The position numbers and the translations under genes were made by a program. Below, in pieces: positions 12,501-23,821 of a stretch of DNA of 64,000 nt. Below the pieces are notes generated by a model, which did no database searches, was not told the origin of the DNA, and was given only the letters and a program-made list of their open reading frames with translations. The stretch lies in contig KN817544.1 in assembly GCA_000827495.1 (NCBI GenBank), positions 248,001 to 312,000 of the forward strand, read 5' to 3'. This DNA is from Hypholoma sublateritium FD-334 SS-4 (taxonomy: Eukaryota > Basidiomycota > Agaricomycetes > Agaricales > Strophariaceae). Every line of letters begins with the position of its first letter. The first letter of the stretch is position 1.

Positions 12501-13907
12501 GGACAGTTTGACCTACAAACTTCGCTCGATTTCTCCCTCCATGTGGCCTGTTCTGGAGTTGACATACAGACTATTCAAACATGAAGCCGTTGATTTCCTT
12601 GAGGGTAAGCATACCCCATTTGCTCCTCGTGTTTGCATTGTTAAATATTTGTCGCCGATAGAGATGCTTCCATCTCTTGATAACTTCCTTTCCTATGGCG
12701 CCGATGTCATAAAGACCCATCAGGAATACAAGCAGATGCTCGTTGATATTTACATTACCTCGATTACCAATGAACAACTTGGAGAAAACGACCGTGTCAA
12801 TGGTTCGAAGCTGGCTGAGTCAATTCTCCTCAATCTCCGTGGCTCCATCGACGACGTACGTGATTTCCAACTCTGATGACCTGTCTGCCTTACTCTTCTT
12901 CACAGCATTTGCAAACTATCGTATCTACCGCTCTTAGTCTCATCGACAAGGCGGAGACACCCTCTCTCCGACTTGCTAATTTGGAAGTCCTGATCAATAC
13001 GGTGCTATACAACCCAACCGCTGCCCTGCACTTGATGGAAGTGTACAAACAAGGCATGGGGCGCGCCTTCTTTGACCAGTGGTTTGCAGCCATTAACACC
13101 GATAGCCGCCTGCCGCGGGTGCACGATAAGAAACTGAGTCTTTTGGCGCTCTGCGCGCTTATGGAAATGACGCCTGAATCGGTCCCTGATTCGTTACGCG
13201 ACGGCTGGCCCGGCATCGTCGGGGGTGCGCTCAAAATTTTCAAGTCTCTACCCAAGGCAATTGAAGGTATGTTGTCTCCGTGCATACGGTGATTCCCTGT
13301 GCTGAAATGCTTTCGACAGATCGCAAGCGGCTTGAGCAGCTCCTTCAAGAGGATTCTGACAGCGACGATGAAACGGAGGATCAGGGCTTGAATCTGGCGG
13401 AAGACGACGGTAAGTGAACCCTTTCATCGTGTTTGTGTTGTTTGCTTATGGTGCGGAAAATAGAGGATGTGTGGGATGAAGACTCCGCCTACATGGAGAT
13501 GCTCGCCAGAGAGGTATATTTTTGTCGCACAATTCTCCCATGTTTGTTGCTCAGTGTTCAATTAAAAATCAGGGCGCGCGTCTTCGAGAAAAATCAGAAA
13601 CCGATACGAATGAGGAAGAAGAAGAAGATTCGGAGGATGAAGAAGACATCGATGAGGAGCTGGGTTACATCAGCCCCTTGGAAAATGTCAACCCTTATGT
13701 GTCTTTCAAGCAAGCTCTGACTAGTGCGTTTCCTCCCTTCCTTTGCATGATCATCTCCTGACGTGGCGGTCTCGTTTAGCCTTCCAAATGCAAAACTCTC
13801 CCAGTTATCAAGCCGCGACTACCGTTCTTGATATTGAGGCGCAAACCCTCCTCATGGAAGTCATGCGGATAGCCGAGCAGGAGACCATCCAGGTCGCACA
13901 CGCTTAA
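9502..13907 (+). CDS. Importin-7/8-type beta-karyopherin (Sxm1/Nmd5 family)
   Basis: Eighteen exons rebuild a 1039-residue protein: 9502-9591, 9750-9814, 9888-10214, 10274-10618, 10682-10870, 10932-11077, 11136-11419, 11470-11638, 11822-11863, 11998-12116, 12170-12310, 12376-12604, 12662-12855, 12906-13266, 13320-13409, 13464-13513, 13573-13723, 13780-13907. The N-terminus (MDLQTLSNLFATTYNPDPN, then RQACSVWLKNRV) is the importin-beta N-terminal repeat. The middle has the family's alternating helical HEAT pattern (RELWDSDPIDYVRV, GRQIMKHPDVKNNMEQF). A run of Glu/Asp lies near the C-terminus, just before NVNPYVSFKQAL, as in human IPO7/IPO8. Such proteins bind Ran-GTP and carry ribosomal proteins and other cargo through the nuclear pore. 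The length agrees with yeast Sxm1/Nmd5 and human IPO7 (about 1000-1050 residues). The ATG at 9502 gives the expected N-terminus; the upstream in-frame sequence does not look like this family. Confidence 0.9.
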
Positions 13908-16900
13908 GTGCTGGATTCATGCTGGATGTTTATCTCTGCCTTTACCTCACGATTTCTATATCCTCTCTCGTTCTCACTTCACGTCGTTACGGATGTCTCA
14001 CGCGCCACCATCAATGTTTCTGCAGCCATGAACTTTACGAATAGCTTTACTTTCAATCGGCGACGGCCCGGCTGTCCCAATGCGTTTCTTCTTGCGTCTG
14101 CGCAGCCTGACATTTATTTTCGACGTAGGAGAATCTCGTTGATATTCGCTTCGCTTACTGTGTATGCGCACCCTGAGCATGCGCACTCCACCAAGCGGGG
14201 CTGACGACATTCTGTAGCGGCCCGAAACGGATCTGGTGGAAATCGATAATATTTTCTCATGGGAGAGCTCTTGTGGCATCCATCCGGCGTTCAGAAATTG
14301 TGCATATAATACAACTCTTCGGCAGAAGTCCAGCCATGTAGATATGTTTTGGCAGAATGTTTTGGCTCTATTCGTCCATCGTGGGCGTGTTATTATGTGC
14401 TACATGAGGTCGCGATCGCCCTGGGCATACGCCTTTCATGACGCATTTGCACTTTTCATAGTTCCCGAACCTGGATATTAACGTCCATGGCTCGGAATAG
14501 GTGCATGCAGATTAGGGTCCGAATGTCACCGACCGCGACGCCGTGAGCCCCAATACTGCCAGAATGCTGCTATTGCTGCACTGGCCGCTATAAATTGGCA
14601 ACCTGGTTAAATTTGGGCAGATCCACGAAGCTGGTGGGATTTAATCATAGATAATGCCACAGTTCCACAGACCCTATCTAGAATCTATTATTCGATCTTC
14701 TATCCTGCTGGCACATCCGTTTTTCCGCGCGACAAAACTCGCAGATCTGAGGTGGAGAGCAACGCGTCCTCACGTCATTAGTACATGGAAGACGAAGACG
14801 AAGGTGCTTCAAGTTGATGTTCCTTGCCGGGGCAGGCTAATTATAATAATATGCCGGCACCCCCGGCTATCCCATTTCGAACGCGACGGGCCGCCGTGCC
14901 AGTCAAACTTGACCTATTCAATCAACTTGGGACTCGGAACACAGCAGCTGGGGCAAGGCATCCTGTTGCCTATTTATGGCGCCGATTGCCTTTCTGTCGA
15001 GTGCGGTCAGACCGCCCTCGGCCCCTGGCCTGCCCGACCAATAACTCGTCGCGCTCCACAGCGCTGACCCGCGCCACCGAGCCCGGGCACAGGCGGATCG
15101 CACAGGCAGCCAAATGGCGGCGCAGAGTTGTATTTGGCGTCCTTCTGCCTATTTCGGGCGCCAATTCGCTGAACAGCTTCCCAGCAGCTGAGTCAGACCG
15201 CGATTTGGCGTGTTCGGGCGTCGCGCCGTTCGCGAGTCCAAATTGGCACGCGCGAGACGACGTTGGCGGCCGTGGGACCCGGTGGGAACGCGGACGCGCT
15301 AGCGTCGATCGTTTGCAGAGTTCAAGCACATGTGCGTGCGCAAACTCGCTTTGGGCTGGCGAAGCCTGCGTGCGCGCGGGCGATCTGGCTGCCGACAGCG
15401 GGCCCACGGGGCGGGAACATGCGATTGGCACGAAGCCCGCGCCACGCCGGACAGCATTGTATGTGTTATATGTACTATGTGCGCAGCACGTCTCGCTGGT
15501 CCTTGCGCGGTCCAGGCGTGCGGCGGTCCGCGCGGGGCACGGGCGCGCCGCGGGCAGCGCGCCCAATGGCAGGTCTGCCGCCCGGTTGCTGCCTATTCCA
15601 TCGGGCCCGTATATATACTCCCTCGCAGTGATCGCACGGCGGAATCCTGGCATCGCAGCAAGGTACCGTCGCTGCCCGCGCCAGGCGCACGGTGTGCCAG
15701 TATTATTATCAAGCCAATGGCGCGCGGGCCCGGTCCTGCTCCCAAGCACAGCTGCACGCCAGCGACAAGTGCACGCGCACGCGCGGCGTGTGAGCACGGG
15801 CCCCCACGCACGGCGGATGAATGGAAGGCGAAGCGTGCGTATTTTAATACACAGCGGCTTCGCGAGACGTGACGGGCACGCACACGGCGGCGGCGCCGCG
15901 CGACAGGATATGCCTGCCCTGGGAGTCCGAAGCCTGCACGTCGGGCGCAGCGCGCACCGCCGATGCGTGCGCTTCGATCCTTCCTGCCTGTCTGATACCT
16001 GATGAGCCCCTTATCGCGCGCTGGCGACTGGCCATCGCCTGCCAATGAGCACTGAAGTGCTGATCGATGATCCCTGATCCAGCGCCGTGTATTAACGCAC
16101 CCAGCGGATATCCCATTCAGGCGCGCGGCGCATCCCACGCGTCCCACGCAGGCGCGCGCTTCCCATTCCCATCCGGCGCCAAGCACACATACACCAAGCA
16201 CCAAGCGTCCTCGGAGTCGGACATCGCGCGCGCCGATGCGGGCCCGCGCCCAGGCGGCGTTCTAGGGCCCGGACGCGGACGAGGACGTACGTCCCGCGCC
16301 CGGGCCATTAATTACTCACTGATACCCACCGCGGATGGGCAGCGGATGCCCGCGCGCAGCCACCCCACGCCACGCCACGCCGCTGGGCCCGCGAGGCACA
16401 TGAACGCGATCGGGCGATGGCGCTGGGGAAGCGCGCTGGAGAACAGAAGCGCAAGTGCGCGTGCGTCAGTGCTGCGTGCTTGGCTGTACTTTAAGTTACT
16501 TAGTGTGCGAGCAGCGATCCCTGACCAGACAGGGGCGCCCATCCATCCCCGTCGCGCTCCGCGGGCGGGGGCGGCGCGTTCCTCTGGCGACGCGGTCGCG
16601 GGCTAGTAGCGTCCCGTTCGAGCGCATCCGCGCGCTATATCTGTACGTCCTCGAAGCCCGCCCCGTTCCAGCGGGTTCGCATGCATGGCTGGTTTAGGCA
16701 GTCGCGCAGCGGTTCTTCAAGTTCGCTGATGCTGTGCTGCGATGGTATTTACTATTAAGTGACCGCACCCCATGCAGGCTGAGTCACTGGAGTGAATTGG
16801 GCAAGAAGATGCCCCAAAAGCTAATGCGCTGTACATACATGACGCGGTTGTGACAGCGCCCGCTCGCCACCGCAGCGGTTTCGCGCCCCGGAAGTAGCTG

Positions 16901-17344
16901 ATCATGTCCTGGGATAAAATTAAGTGACAAACACTTATTGTATCCTGAGTCACTCTGGAATAAATCAGTCAAGATCCAGAAAGGACAATGCGATTTTACA
17001 TGATGCGGATGCCCCGAAAGCTAATGCGTTGTACATACATGACGCGGTTGTGACATCGCCCGCTCGCCACCGCAGCGGTCTCGCGCCCCGGAAGTATGTA
17101 GCTGATCATGTCCCGGGATAAAATTAAGTGACAAACACCCATCGCAGCCTCGGAATAAACCAGCCAAGATCCCAGAAAGGCGACTGCGATTTTACATGAT
17201 GCGCCCGTGAAATCGCAGACAACATTCCCGAGATCCAAGTGACAAACACCCGAGGCCGAGTCACCCTAGAATAAATCTCCACCCGAAAAATCAACGCAAT
17301 CGTACACGATGACGCGGCTGTGACACCACCACCCGCCTCAGGCC
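13908..17344. other. GC-rich intergenic region
   Basis: After the importin gene there are about 700 ordinary bases. From about 14,800 the sequence becomes strongly G+C-rich, with many CpG and GCGC blocks. Long frames on both strands (for example 14824-16002 plus and 14970-15797 minus) are expected artefacts of such composition. They lack family signatures and overlap on opposite strands, so I do not call them. Two diverged blocks near 14,960 and 15,150 share the pattern CCTATTT-GGCGCC-ATT-C, which hints at an old local duplication. The right end holds the 200-bp repeat array described separately. Confidence 0.5.
16696..17340. repeat. Tandem array of ~200-bp units next to the arp6 3' end
   Basis: Two well-conserved direct copies lie at about 16808-17007 and 17008-17203. 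Each runs from GATGCCCC(A/G)AAAGCTAATGC through CATACATGACGCGGTTGTGACA, GCCCGCTCGCCACCGCAGCGG, GCTGATCATGTCC(T/C)GGGATAAAATTAAGTGACAAACAC to GCGATTTTACATGATGCG. Degenerate partial copies flank them on the left (about 16696-16807) and right (about 17204-17340). The array stops next to the arp6 stop codon, so it covers the likely 3' untranslated or termination region of that gene. I see no coding capacity. It resembles no mobile element I know. Confidence 0.75.
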
Positions 17345-19258
17345 TCAGCGCTTCCGCCCCCCGCCCGTCGAGCCCGTACCCGCCGCCCCCACCGCCCCCG
17401 CCTTCGCACTCCGCACGCGCGGCCCCCGCCCGCCCGGCGCAGGCGTGCGCTCGTCCTCCCTCCCCGCCGGCTGCCGGCCCTTCGCGCGCCCCGTCGGCGG
17501 CGGCTGCGCGGCCGCGGGCGCCTCTTGCAATAACATGCGCTCGGCCTCGCTCCCGCGCGGCGCGTCGAACCGGCGGCGCACCGCGCCGCTCCCGCCTTCT
17601 GCATACTCCGCCCTCGTCACCGCGACGCGCGCGAGCCGCGGTGCGTCGGCTGCGAAGGCGTGCGCGGCGCGGTACGCCGCCGTGATGGGCTCTGCGCACT
17701 CGGTGAGGCGCACCGCCGTGCCGTGCGGCGCGAGGGACTGGAGCTCGGCTTGCCTGCAGTTGTTCAACAATCGTTGAGCAAAGAACGAAAATTAAAAAAG
17801 AAATGGCGCTCACAGCCGCGCACGGAACCCCGCGAACTTGGCGCACCCGCCGATGAGGCCGATGTTCGCCCAGAACATGCCCTGGATGTCCGCCGGGAGG
17901 CACGATATCGCGTGTGCGATCGTCGCAGGGAGGCCCGCCTGGTCAAGACCTACACGAGCACACACGCCAAAAAAAAAATAGACATGTACGAGCATAGATT
18001 AGAAACAATTCTGCAAGCAGAAAGAGCACAGACGCACCGATGTCGTCCGGGCGGAAGAGCAGCTCAGGCACGGCGAAGCGCTCGCTGCCCATGTGGAGGA
18101 TCTGCGCGCCGTCAATGGGCGGCTCGCCGGGAGCGCGCACGCGGCCGCCGCGCTGAGCGGAGAGGTCCGGGAGGATGTACTCCTGCACGATGGGGTTATG
18201 CGCGAGGTCCACACTATCTCGCGCGGCGCGTCAGCATAACTCATCAATCAATAAACCGGAATAAAATAAAGTGAAGAAAGGCGGCGGGAGCGGCCCGGCC
18301 CGGGCTGGAATGTGGAGGGGGGAGGAAAAAGAGCACGCACCGGCACGCTTCGAGGTCCGCGTTGTAGTCGAGCGAGACGAAGCAGCACCGCTCCTTGACG
18401 TCGTTCATGATGTGCGTCTCGTCCATCATGTTCCACTGGCGGAACGAGACGAGCTCCTTGAGCTGGTTCGTGAGCAGCTTGCCGCCGACGTCGAGCCTGC
18501 GACGATCAATGAGGACGCGCGGGGGTATGAGCGACGCGTGCAAGGAAGAGGGAGGGCAGGACGCACCGCTTGACGGCGGTCCAGACGATCTGCCCGTCGA
18601 GCAGCGGGACGACGTGCGTGAAGCTGAAGCCCGCGTCGACGACGAGCGTGCACTGCGCGGGCGGCTGGCCGGGCAGCGCGAAGAGGTCGCCGTGCGGGAT
18701 CATAGACGCCGCTGCGCACAATCAGCAGTGCAGAGAAAACGCGCAGGAGGAGACGAGACGCACGGGTGCACCGGAAGTACGCGGCGAACTCGTACTCCTC
18801 GAAGACGAGCTGGTCGTACGTGTCCTGGATGTTCGGCAGGTTGAAGTACGGCTCCGTGACGAGCAGCGTCGCCTGCGTCGTGTCGACCTGCACCAAGCGG
18901 GGGGGGGTGAGCAGCGGGAGCGGGGGGGAGCAGGCGGCGGTGCGCACCGCGAGGACCTCGTCCGAGAACACGCCGTCCCAGACAGCCTTCTGCGCGTCCC
19001 AGTCGACGAGGAGTCCCTACGGGCGGCGTGAGCATACGTGGCGCGGCGCGGGGGCGGCGCACGCGGGACCTTCTCGAACGGGAGGCGGAAGTGCAGCGCG
19101 GCGTAGTCGCGGCAGCGCGCGATCTCGTGGCCGCAGTACGTCTGGCGGTCGCCCTTGGAGCGCACGACGGCGTTGGTGATGAGCGTCGGGGAGGCGGCGC
19201 CGACGAGCCCGGCTTTGAGCGTCGCGGCGCCGTTGTCGAGGACGACGGTGGGCGGCAT
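17345..19258 (-). CDS. ARP6: Actin-related protein 6 (SWR1/SRCAP complex subunit)
   Basis: Eight exons (19258-19070, 19016-18948, 18887-18764, 18711-18567, 18496-18341, 18213-18038, 17949-17814, 17753-17345) give 467 residues. The actin-fold landmarks are those of Arp6: [15 protein letters not shown] at the N-terminus, [77 protein letters not shown] and [13 protein letters not shown]. Arp6 helps build the SWR1 remodeller, which places H2A.Z in chromatin, so it should be nuclear. The usual C-terminal motif is present as [10 protein letters not shown]. It is followed by an extra tail of roughly 70 residues rich in Arg, Gly and Ala that human and yeast Arp6 lack. Codon use is very GC-rich, like the rest of this island. 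The start is shared-promoter-like, head to head with the TANGO2 gene. Confidence 0.92.
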
Positions 19259-19676
19259 GGTGCAGAACAGGCGGCCCCGCCGCGTGCCTGGCGGGTGAGC
19301 GTGGGAGGCGATTATGCAACCGATGGGATCAGCTATGACGGCATCAGGCTTTCAATGGATTCCATGAGAGCATCTGGCGACATATGGATGGGCCAGCCAC
19401 GTATACCAGAGTGAAGGAAAGGGGGCAGTGGATGATTTTTTTATGCGCCCGGCATTCAGAATACCACAGCCCAAAGCCAGCTTGAGATGATCCCAATTCC
19501 TTATCTTATCTTATCCAGCAACGAGGCTCATCACGAACTCGGAGGTTCCCCTCCCTGAGGCCTTCGCCTTCTTCGTGCCTATCTGCTCGCCATCACATCG
19601 CTCCGCCACCGTCTGTTCGCCCTGCGCCAGCTGAACCCACGCACCCCAGAAGCCATCACCCGCCCGATCTGCAGCG
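19259..19676. promoter_or_regulatory. Shared divergent promoter region of arp6 and the TANGO2 gene
   Basis: The 418 bases between the two start codons must hold both 5' untranslated regions and promoters, because the genes are head to head. Pyrimidine-rich sequence precedes the plus-strand start. No clear TATA box is seen. A short TTATC repeat (TTATCTTATCTTATCC) lies at about 19501-19516. Confidence 0.5.
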
Positions 19677-20907
19677 ATGTGCATAGGCGTCTACACCCTC
19701 GCGCACCCCGAATACGCCCTGTGAGTTATGCGCCCCGTCTGCACCCCATTTCTCTTTTGCTAGGGGTGGGTGCAGCGCCGTTATTAATACCCGTGCTCAC
19801 TCCAAAAACGCACATAGCATCCTCTGCACGAACCGCGACGAGTTCCTCGACCGCCCCACGGAGGACGCGCACTTCCACGCGTTCGGCGCCGCGCTCCCGC
19901 CCGGCGCACCGCCGCCCGTCCTCGCGGGGCGCGACCTCCAGGCCGGCGGCTCGTGGTTCGGCATCAACCGCGCGGGCCGCGTCGCGCTCCTGTGAGCCCG
20001 TCTCCTCTGAACACACGCACGGATAGACAGCTGAGAGATACGTATCGGCAGCACGAACATCACCGAGCCCGCACAGAAGTACACGACCTCGCGCGGCGCG
20101 CTCGTCTCCGCCTTCCTCCTCGCCACCCCTCCCACGCATCAATCGCTAGAAGACGAGCTCGCGGCGCTCGTCCCGCCCGACGCGCGCTTCGCGGGGTTCA
20201 ACCTCCTGCTCTTCGCGCCTGCCCCACCGGCTTCTGTATCGACGGTGGAGAATTCGGCGCAAACGCCGATATCGTACGAAGCGCTCCTTGTAACAAACCA
20301 CGGCGGCGGCGGCGCGCTCGCTGCCCGTCCTCTGCGCCCGGACGAGTGCGCGTGCGGCGGCGTGTCGAACGGCGTCGACGGCGCGGGCGACGCGCCGTGG
20401 CCCAAGGTGCAGCACGCGACCGCCGCGCTCGCGGAGGCGCTCGCTTCCACCACCACCACTACCACCTCCACCTCCTCCTCCTCCACCACTTCCACCACTG
20501 CCCCCAATCCCACTCCCCCCAACCCAACCTCCCCCGCCACCTACACCCCCACCGAATCCGCCCTCCTCCACCAGCTCTTCGCGCTCCTCGCCTGGCACCC
20601 CCCGCGCGCAATCGCGCACCGCAGCGAGCTGCGGCACACCGTGCACGTCCTGCCCGTGCCCATCGTGCTCGACGGCCCGGGGAGCACGCACCCGCGCGCG
20701 GCGTACTACGGCACGCGACTGGCGAGTGCGCTGCTGGTGAGGCGCGATGGGGCGGTGCTGTTTGTTGAGCGCGATGTGTGGGGGCTTGGTGGGGAGGATG
20801 GGGATGGGAAGGGGAAGCCGGTGCTGGCTGAGCCGCCGACGGAGCGCGTGTTTCGGTTTGTGCTGGGCGGGGGTCTGAGCGCTAGTGATATTTGTGCATC
20901 TAGATAG
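19677..20907 (+). CDS. TANGO2/NRDE-family protein
   Basis: Three exons (19677-19720, 19818-19991, 20052-20907) give 357 residues. The N-terminus MCIGVYTLAHPEYALILCTNRD shows Cys2 and the NRDE motif (residues 20-23) that define the family. It is followed by FLDRPT, LAGRDLQAGGSWFGINRAGRVALLTNIT and YTTSRGALVSAFLL. The NRDE superfamily is related to N-terminal nucleophile hydrolases with Cys2 as candidate nucleophile. Animal TANGO2 has been tied to Golgi organisation, lipid handling and heme mobilisation; its exact reaction is unsettled. An insert of Thr, Ser, Asn and Pro encoded by a CCA/CCT-type microsatellite (about 20450-20560) splits the middle. The last codons and the stop lie in the first copy of a 157-bp tandem repeat, so the C-terminus may be altered. 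Confidence 0.88.
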
Positions 20908-21210
20908 TTAAAAATTAGGATCTAGTTCTCGTCGATAAAATCATGTTCGTGCTCGACGGGCGCCTGGGCGTATCTTCGCGCATCTACCTGATCTTGTCAC
21001 ATAAAAATAAGGATGGTCTCATTCAATAACACGAAATTCCACCGTGGGTGGTACATCTAGATAGTCAGGCAAAAATGACGGTCTTTACGGTCGATAAAAT
21101 AATATTCGTGCTCGACGGGGCGCCTGCGGTGTAGCTTCGTACGCACATCTCCCTGATCTTGTCAAAATAAAAAAGGACGTTCCCGTTCATTGAATAACGC
21201 AAAAGTACAC
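20896..21210. repeat. Two direct copies of a ~157-bp repeat overlapping the TANGO2 stop codon
   Basis: Copy 1 starts at about 20896 and copy 2 at about 21053, both with the block CATCTAGATAGT. They share GTCGATAAAAT, TTCGTGCTCGACGGG, GCGCCTG, CCTGATCTTGTCA and a CAATAAC/GAATAACGC-type block near the end. The two copies are diverged by small indels. The TAG stop of the TANGO2 gene (20905-20907) is part of copy 1. Confidence 0.7.
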
Positions 21211-22215
21211 CGTGACGTATCTCCGTAGCGCACCCAACATAACACACCGCGCGGAACACCACCCCCCCGACGCAGCCCAAACACCCCCAAGCCAATGTTC
21301 CCTAACACCCGGAGAAAGGCGCCCCAACATCGCCTGCCACATTCGACCGACGCTGATCGTCGCCAGACACGCTGAATGGTCTTATGCCCGACACTCCGCG
21401 GAGCAGTCCATCCGTCTATTTATGTATGCGCGCCCCAAAACAGCGCGTCCGACGTCGTTCCATCATGGACCATGCCTGCGCTGACCGCAGGAATACACAT
21501 ACCCCCAGCCAACCAGCGCCGCGCGCGGCATCAGCGCCCGCCGCCGCGCTGCACCCCATATACTCATACTTACTATATACTTACTCACTATCAGACCATC
21601 AGTCCACGAGCATCATCCGACCATGCATTTTATATATGTATGTACTTCCAATCATCGATCGAGCGGCTACGTAATTAGGATATACAGTACAGTACGCTAG
21701 CATCAGCATCATCACAGTGGCTCCTCGGCGCAAACGGGCGGGCGGGCGGCGGTCTAACATAGGTAGGGTAGGTAGATAGAATGGGGGTGGGGGGGGGGGT
21801 ATTTGGTAGGTAAGTAAGTACAGAAGATTTGCACGCGCCTTTTACGTGCGCGTGCGTGTCCAACAAGAAGCGGCGGGGCCGGCGGTAAACTAGACAAGAT
21901 CGGTACGCGTACGGGGTAGATGGGCTGCTGCCGGCTGGGGTGGGGGGGTGGGTTAGTGGCGGCGGGGCGGCGGGCGGTAGGGGTGGCGGCGGCAGGGGAC
22001 AGCGGCGCGCGCGGCGCCGCATATATACAGTATTAAATCAGAGCATAAGCAAGCGAGCGAGCGAGCGAGAGCGGAACAGAAACGGCGGGCGGGTCGAGAC
22101 AAACCGAAACGAAACGAAAAAACGCGCGAACAGCGCAGACGCAGACGCTACCCGCGCCGCCGCCGACGGCGCCGGGCGCGGTGCGAGGAGGGGCGCGGCC
22201 AGCGCCGCCGCCGCC
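21211..22215. other. Intergenic region with microsatellites
   Basis: This stretch separates the 3' ends of the TANGO2 gene and the Zn2Cys6 gene, which converge. It holds simple sequence: CATACT/ACTATA-type tracts near 21,550-21,600, a GTAGGTAG tract and G-run near 21,760-21,800, and GAGC repeats near 22,045-22,070. No gene is supported. Confidence 0.5.
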
Positions 22216-23821
22216 TCACGACATGACGTGGCCCACGCCGTACACGCTGTGGTGCTCGGGCGCGACGGGGAAGTACGGGTTGAACCCCGCGGCGGCCATG
22301 TGCGTCCACTCCTGCGGCGACACGCCGGGCGAGCCCGTGTGGAACGACGCGTGCCCGCTCGACGCGGAGAGCGGCGTCATGATCTCGTTGTCCGACGGCG
22401 GCCCGCTGTCGTAGGCGGGACCTACGAGCCCCGGGCTGTCCGTGCCGCTACTGCGAAAGAGAAAAAAAGCGGGTTAGGGAGGTGCGCCGTGGAACGGAGG
22501 GGGGACGCACTGTAGCGCGCTCTGCAGCTCGAGCACACGGCGGTACACCGCGCACTGCGCGCCGCCCTGGTGGTGCGGCCCGTACTGGCGCAGCGCGCCG
22601 ATCGCAGCCGACACCGTCTGCGCAAGGTTCATGTACGCGGCGCCGAGCGCGGGCGCCGCGCGGCACGCGCAGCTGTAGTGCATCGGCGGCGACCCGCCGC
22701 CCGCGCTGTAGTGCTCGCCGTATGCGTGCCCGTCGTCGCTCCCGGGATAGCCGCCGCCGCCACCGCCGTCCGAATACGACGACGGCGCGGGCCCGCCCCC
22801 GCCACTTCCGTTCGCATACCCGCCGCCGCCGTTCGCGCTCGCGCCGTTCGGCGGCGCGGGCCCGCTGTACGGCATGCCGCCGCCCTGGCTCCCGCCCGCG
22901 GGGCCGTACCGCGCGCCGCCGCCGCCGCCGTCCTCGAACGACGACGCGGAGTCGCTGCGCACGTCCGCCTGGAACGTGTGGTAGCGCATCGACGGCGCGG
23001 GCGACGCGGAGAAGCGGTACAGGTGCGCGTTCGCCTCGGTCAGCGGCTCGGTCTTGATCGGACTGAGCAGCGCGCGGCCGCCGCCGCCGGGGCCGCCGCG
23101 GAGGTGCTCGTCGCTGCCGGGCGGGGGCGCGTGCCGCTTGGGCAGCGGCGCGCACTTGGTCGCACGGGAGTGCCACTTTTCGTTCGGGTCGCCGTCGCGG
23201 AAGGACGTCTCGGCCCAGCGCGGGTGGGGCTTGCCTGGGGGCGCGTCAGCGCAGTATGGGGGCGGAAGTGGTGTGCGCACCTCGCAGTTCGCGCACGAGC
23301 GACTCGAGCTCGGCGATCCGGTTCCGCAGACGCGTGCTCTCGTCGACGGAGGGGTCGTCCCTGCAACACACACGTCACGCTCGGTCGCGCCACACAGTGA
23401 AGGGGTGCTCACCTCAGCGCGGGGTCGTCGATCTCGTACACGCACAGGCCGGTCTGGAGTGTGGTGAGCAATGACGCGAGTGGGGGGATGGGGGGTAGTT
23501 ACCAGGCCCAGCTGGATGCAGCGCTGGCACGGCCGCTTGCGGTCGCACTGGGAGACGATGAGCAGAGTCCTGGACACAGACGACGACGCGCACCTTGCGT
23601 TTGGATGTGTGGCAGTTCAGGCAGCTCTGAGTGGTGCGGTTCCTCCTGCGTTTCCTATTTTTGGGCGACGGGGGTAGAGGGGACGACGCGGTTAATTAGT
23701 CGGCTAGCGGGTGGTTGGGGTGGACGCACCTGTGGTCGGTGTCGACGGTGAAGTCGAGGTCGAGGATCTCGCCCTTGAGCTGGAGTGGCTGGAAGTCGTC
23801 GGGGGAGACGGGAGACATCAT
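22216..23821 (-). CDS. Zn(II)2Cys6 fungal transcription factor
   Basis: Seven exons (23821-23730, 23654-23594, 23547-23503, 23453-23413, 23360-23281, 23234-22511, 22450-22216) give 425 residues. The binuclear zinc cluster is C42-X2-C45-X6-C52-X5-C58-X2-C61-X8-C70 (CLNCHTSKRK then CDRKRPCQRC), preceded by a basic RRRNR. A short leucine-rich helix (about residues 86-106, LRNRIAELESLVREL) could be the dimerisation coil. The rest is Gly-, Ser- and Pro-rich with long glycine runs and no fungal-type regulatory middle domain that I can recognise. It should bind CGG-type half sites in the nucleus; the targets are unknown. The zinc cluster is split over three exons, and the joins restore it exactly. 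Two ATGs stand in tandem at the start (23821 and 23818). Confidence 0.88.

Noticed and set aside
14960..15200. A second tandem-repeat element in the GC-rich region
   Set aside because: Two blocks look alike, but the similarity is short and interrupted, and may come from composition alone.
14824..16002. A 392-codon open frame on the plus strand
   Set aside because: It lies in very GC-rich DNA where stops are rare, overlaps long frames on the opposite strand, and has no family signature or plausible splice pattern.
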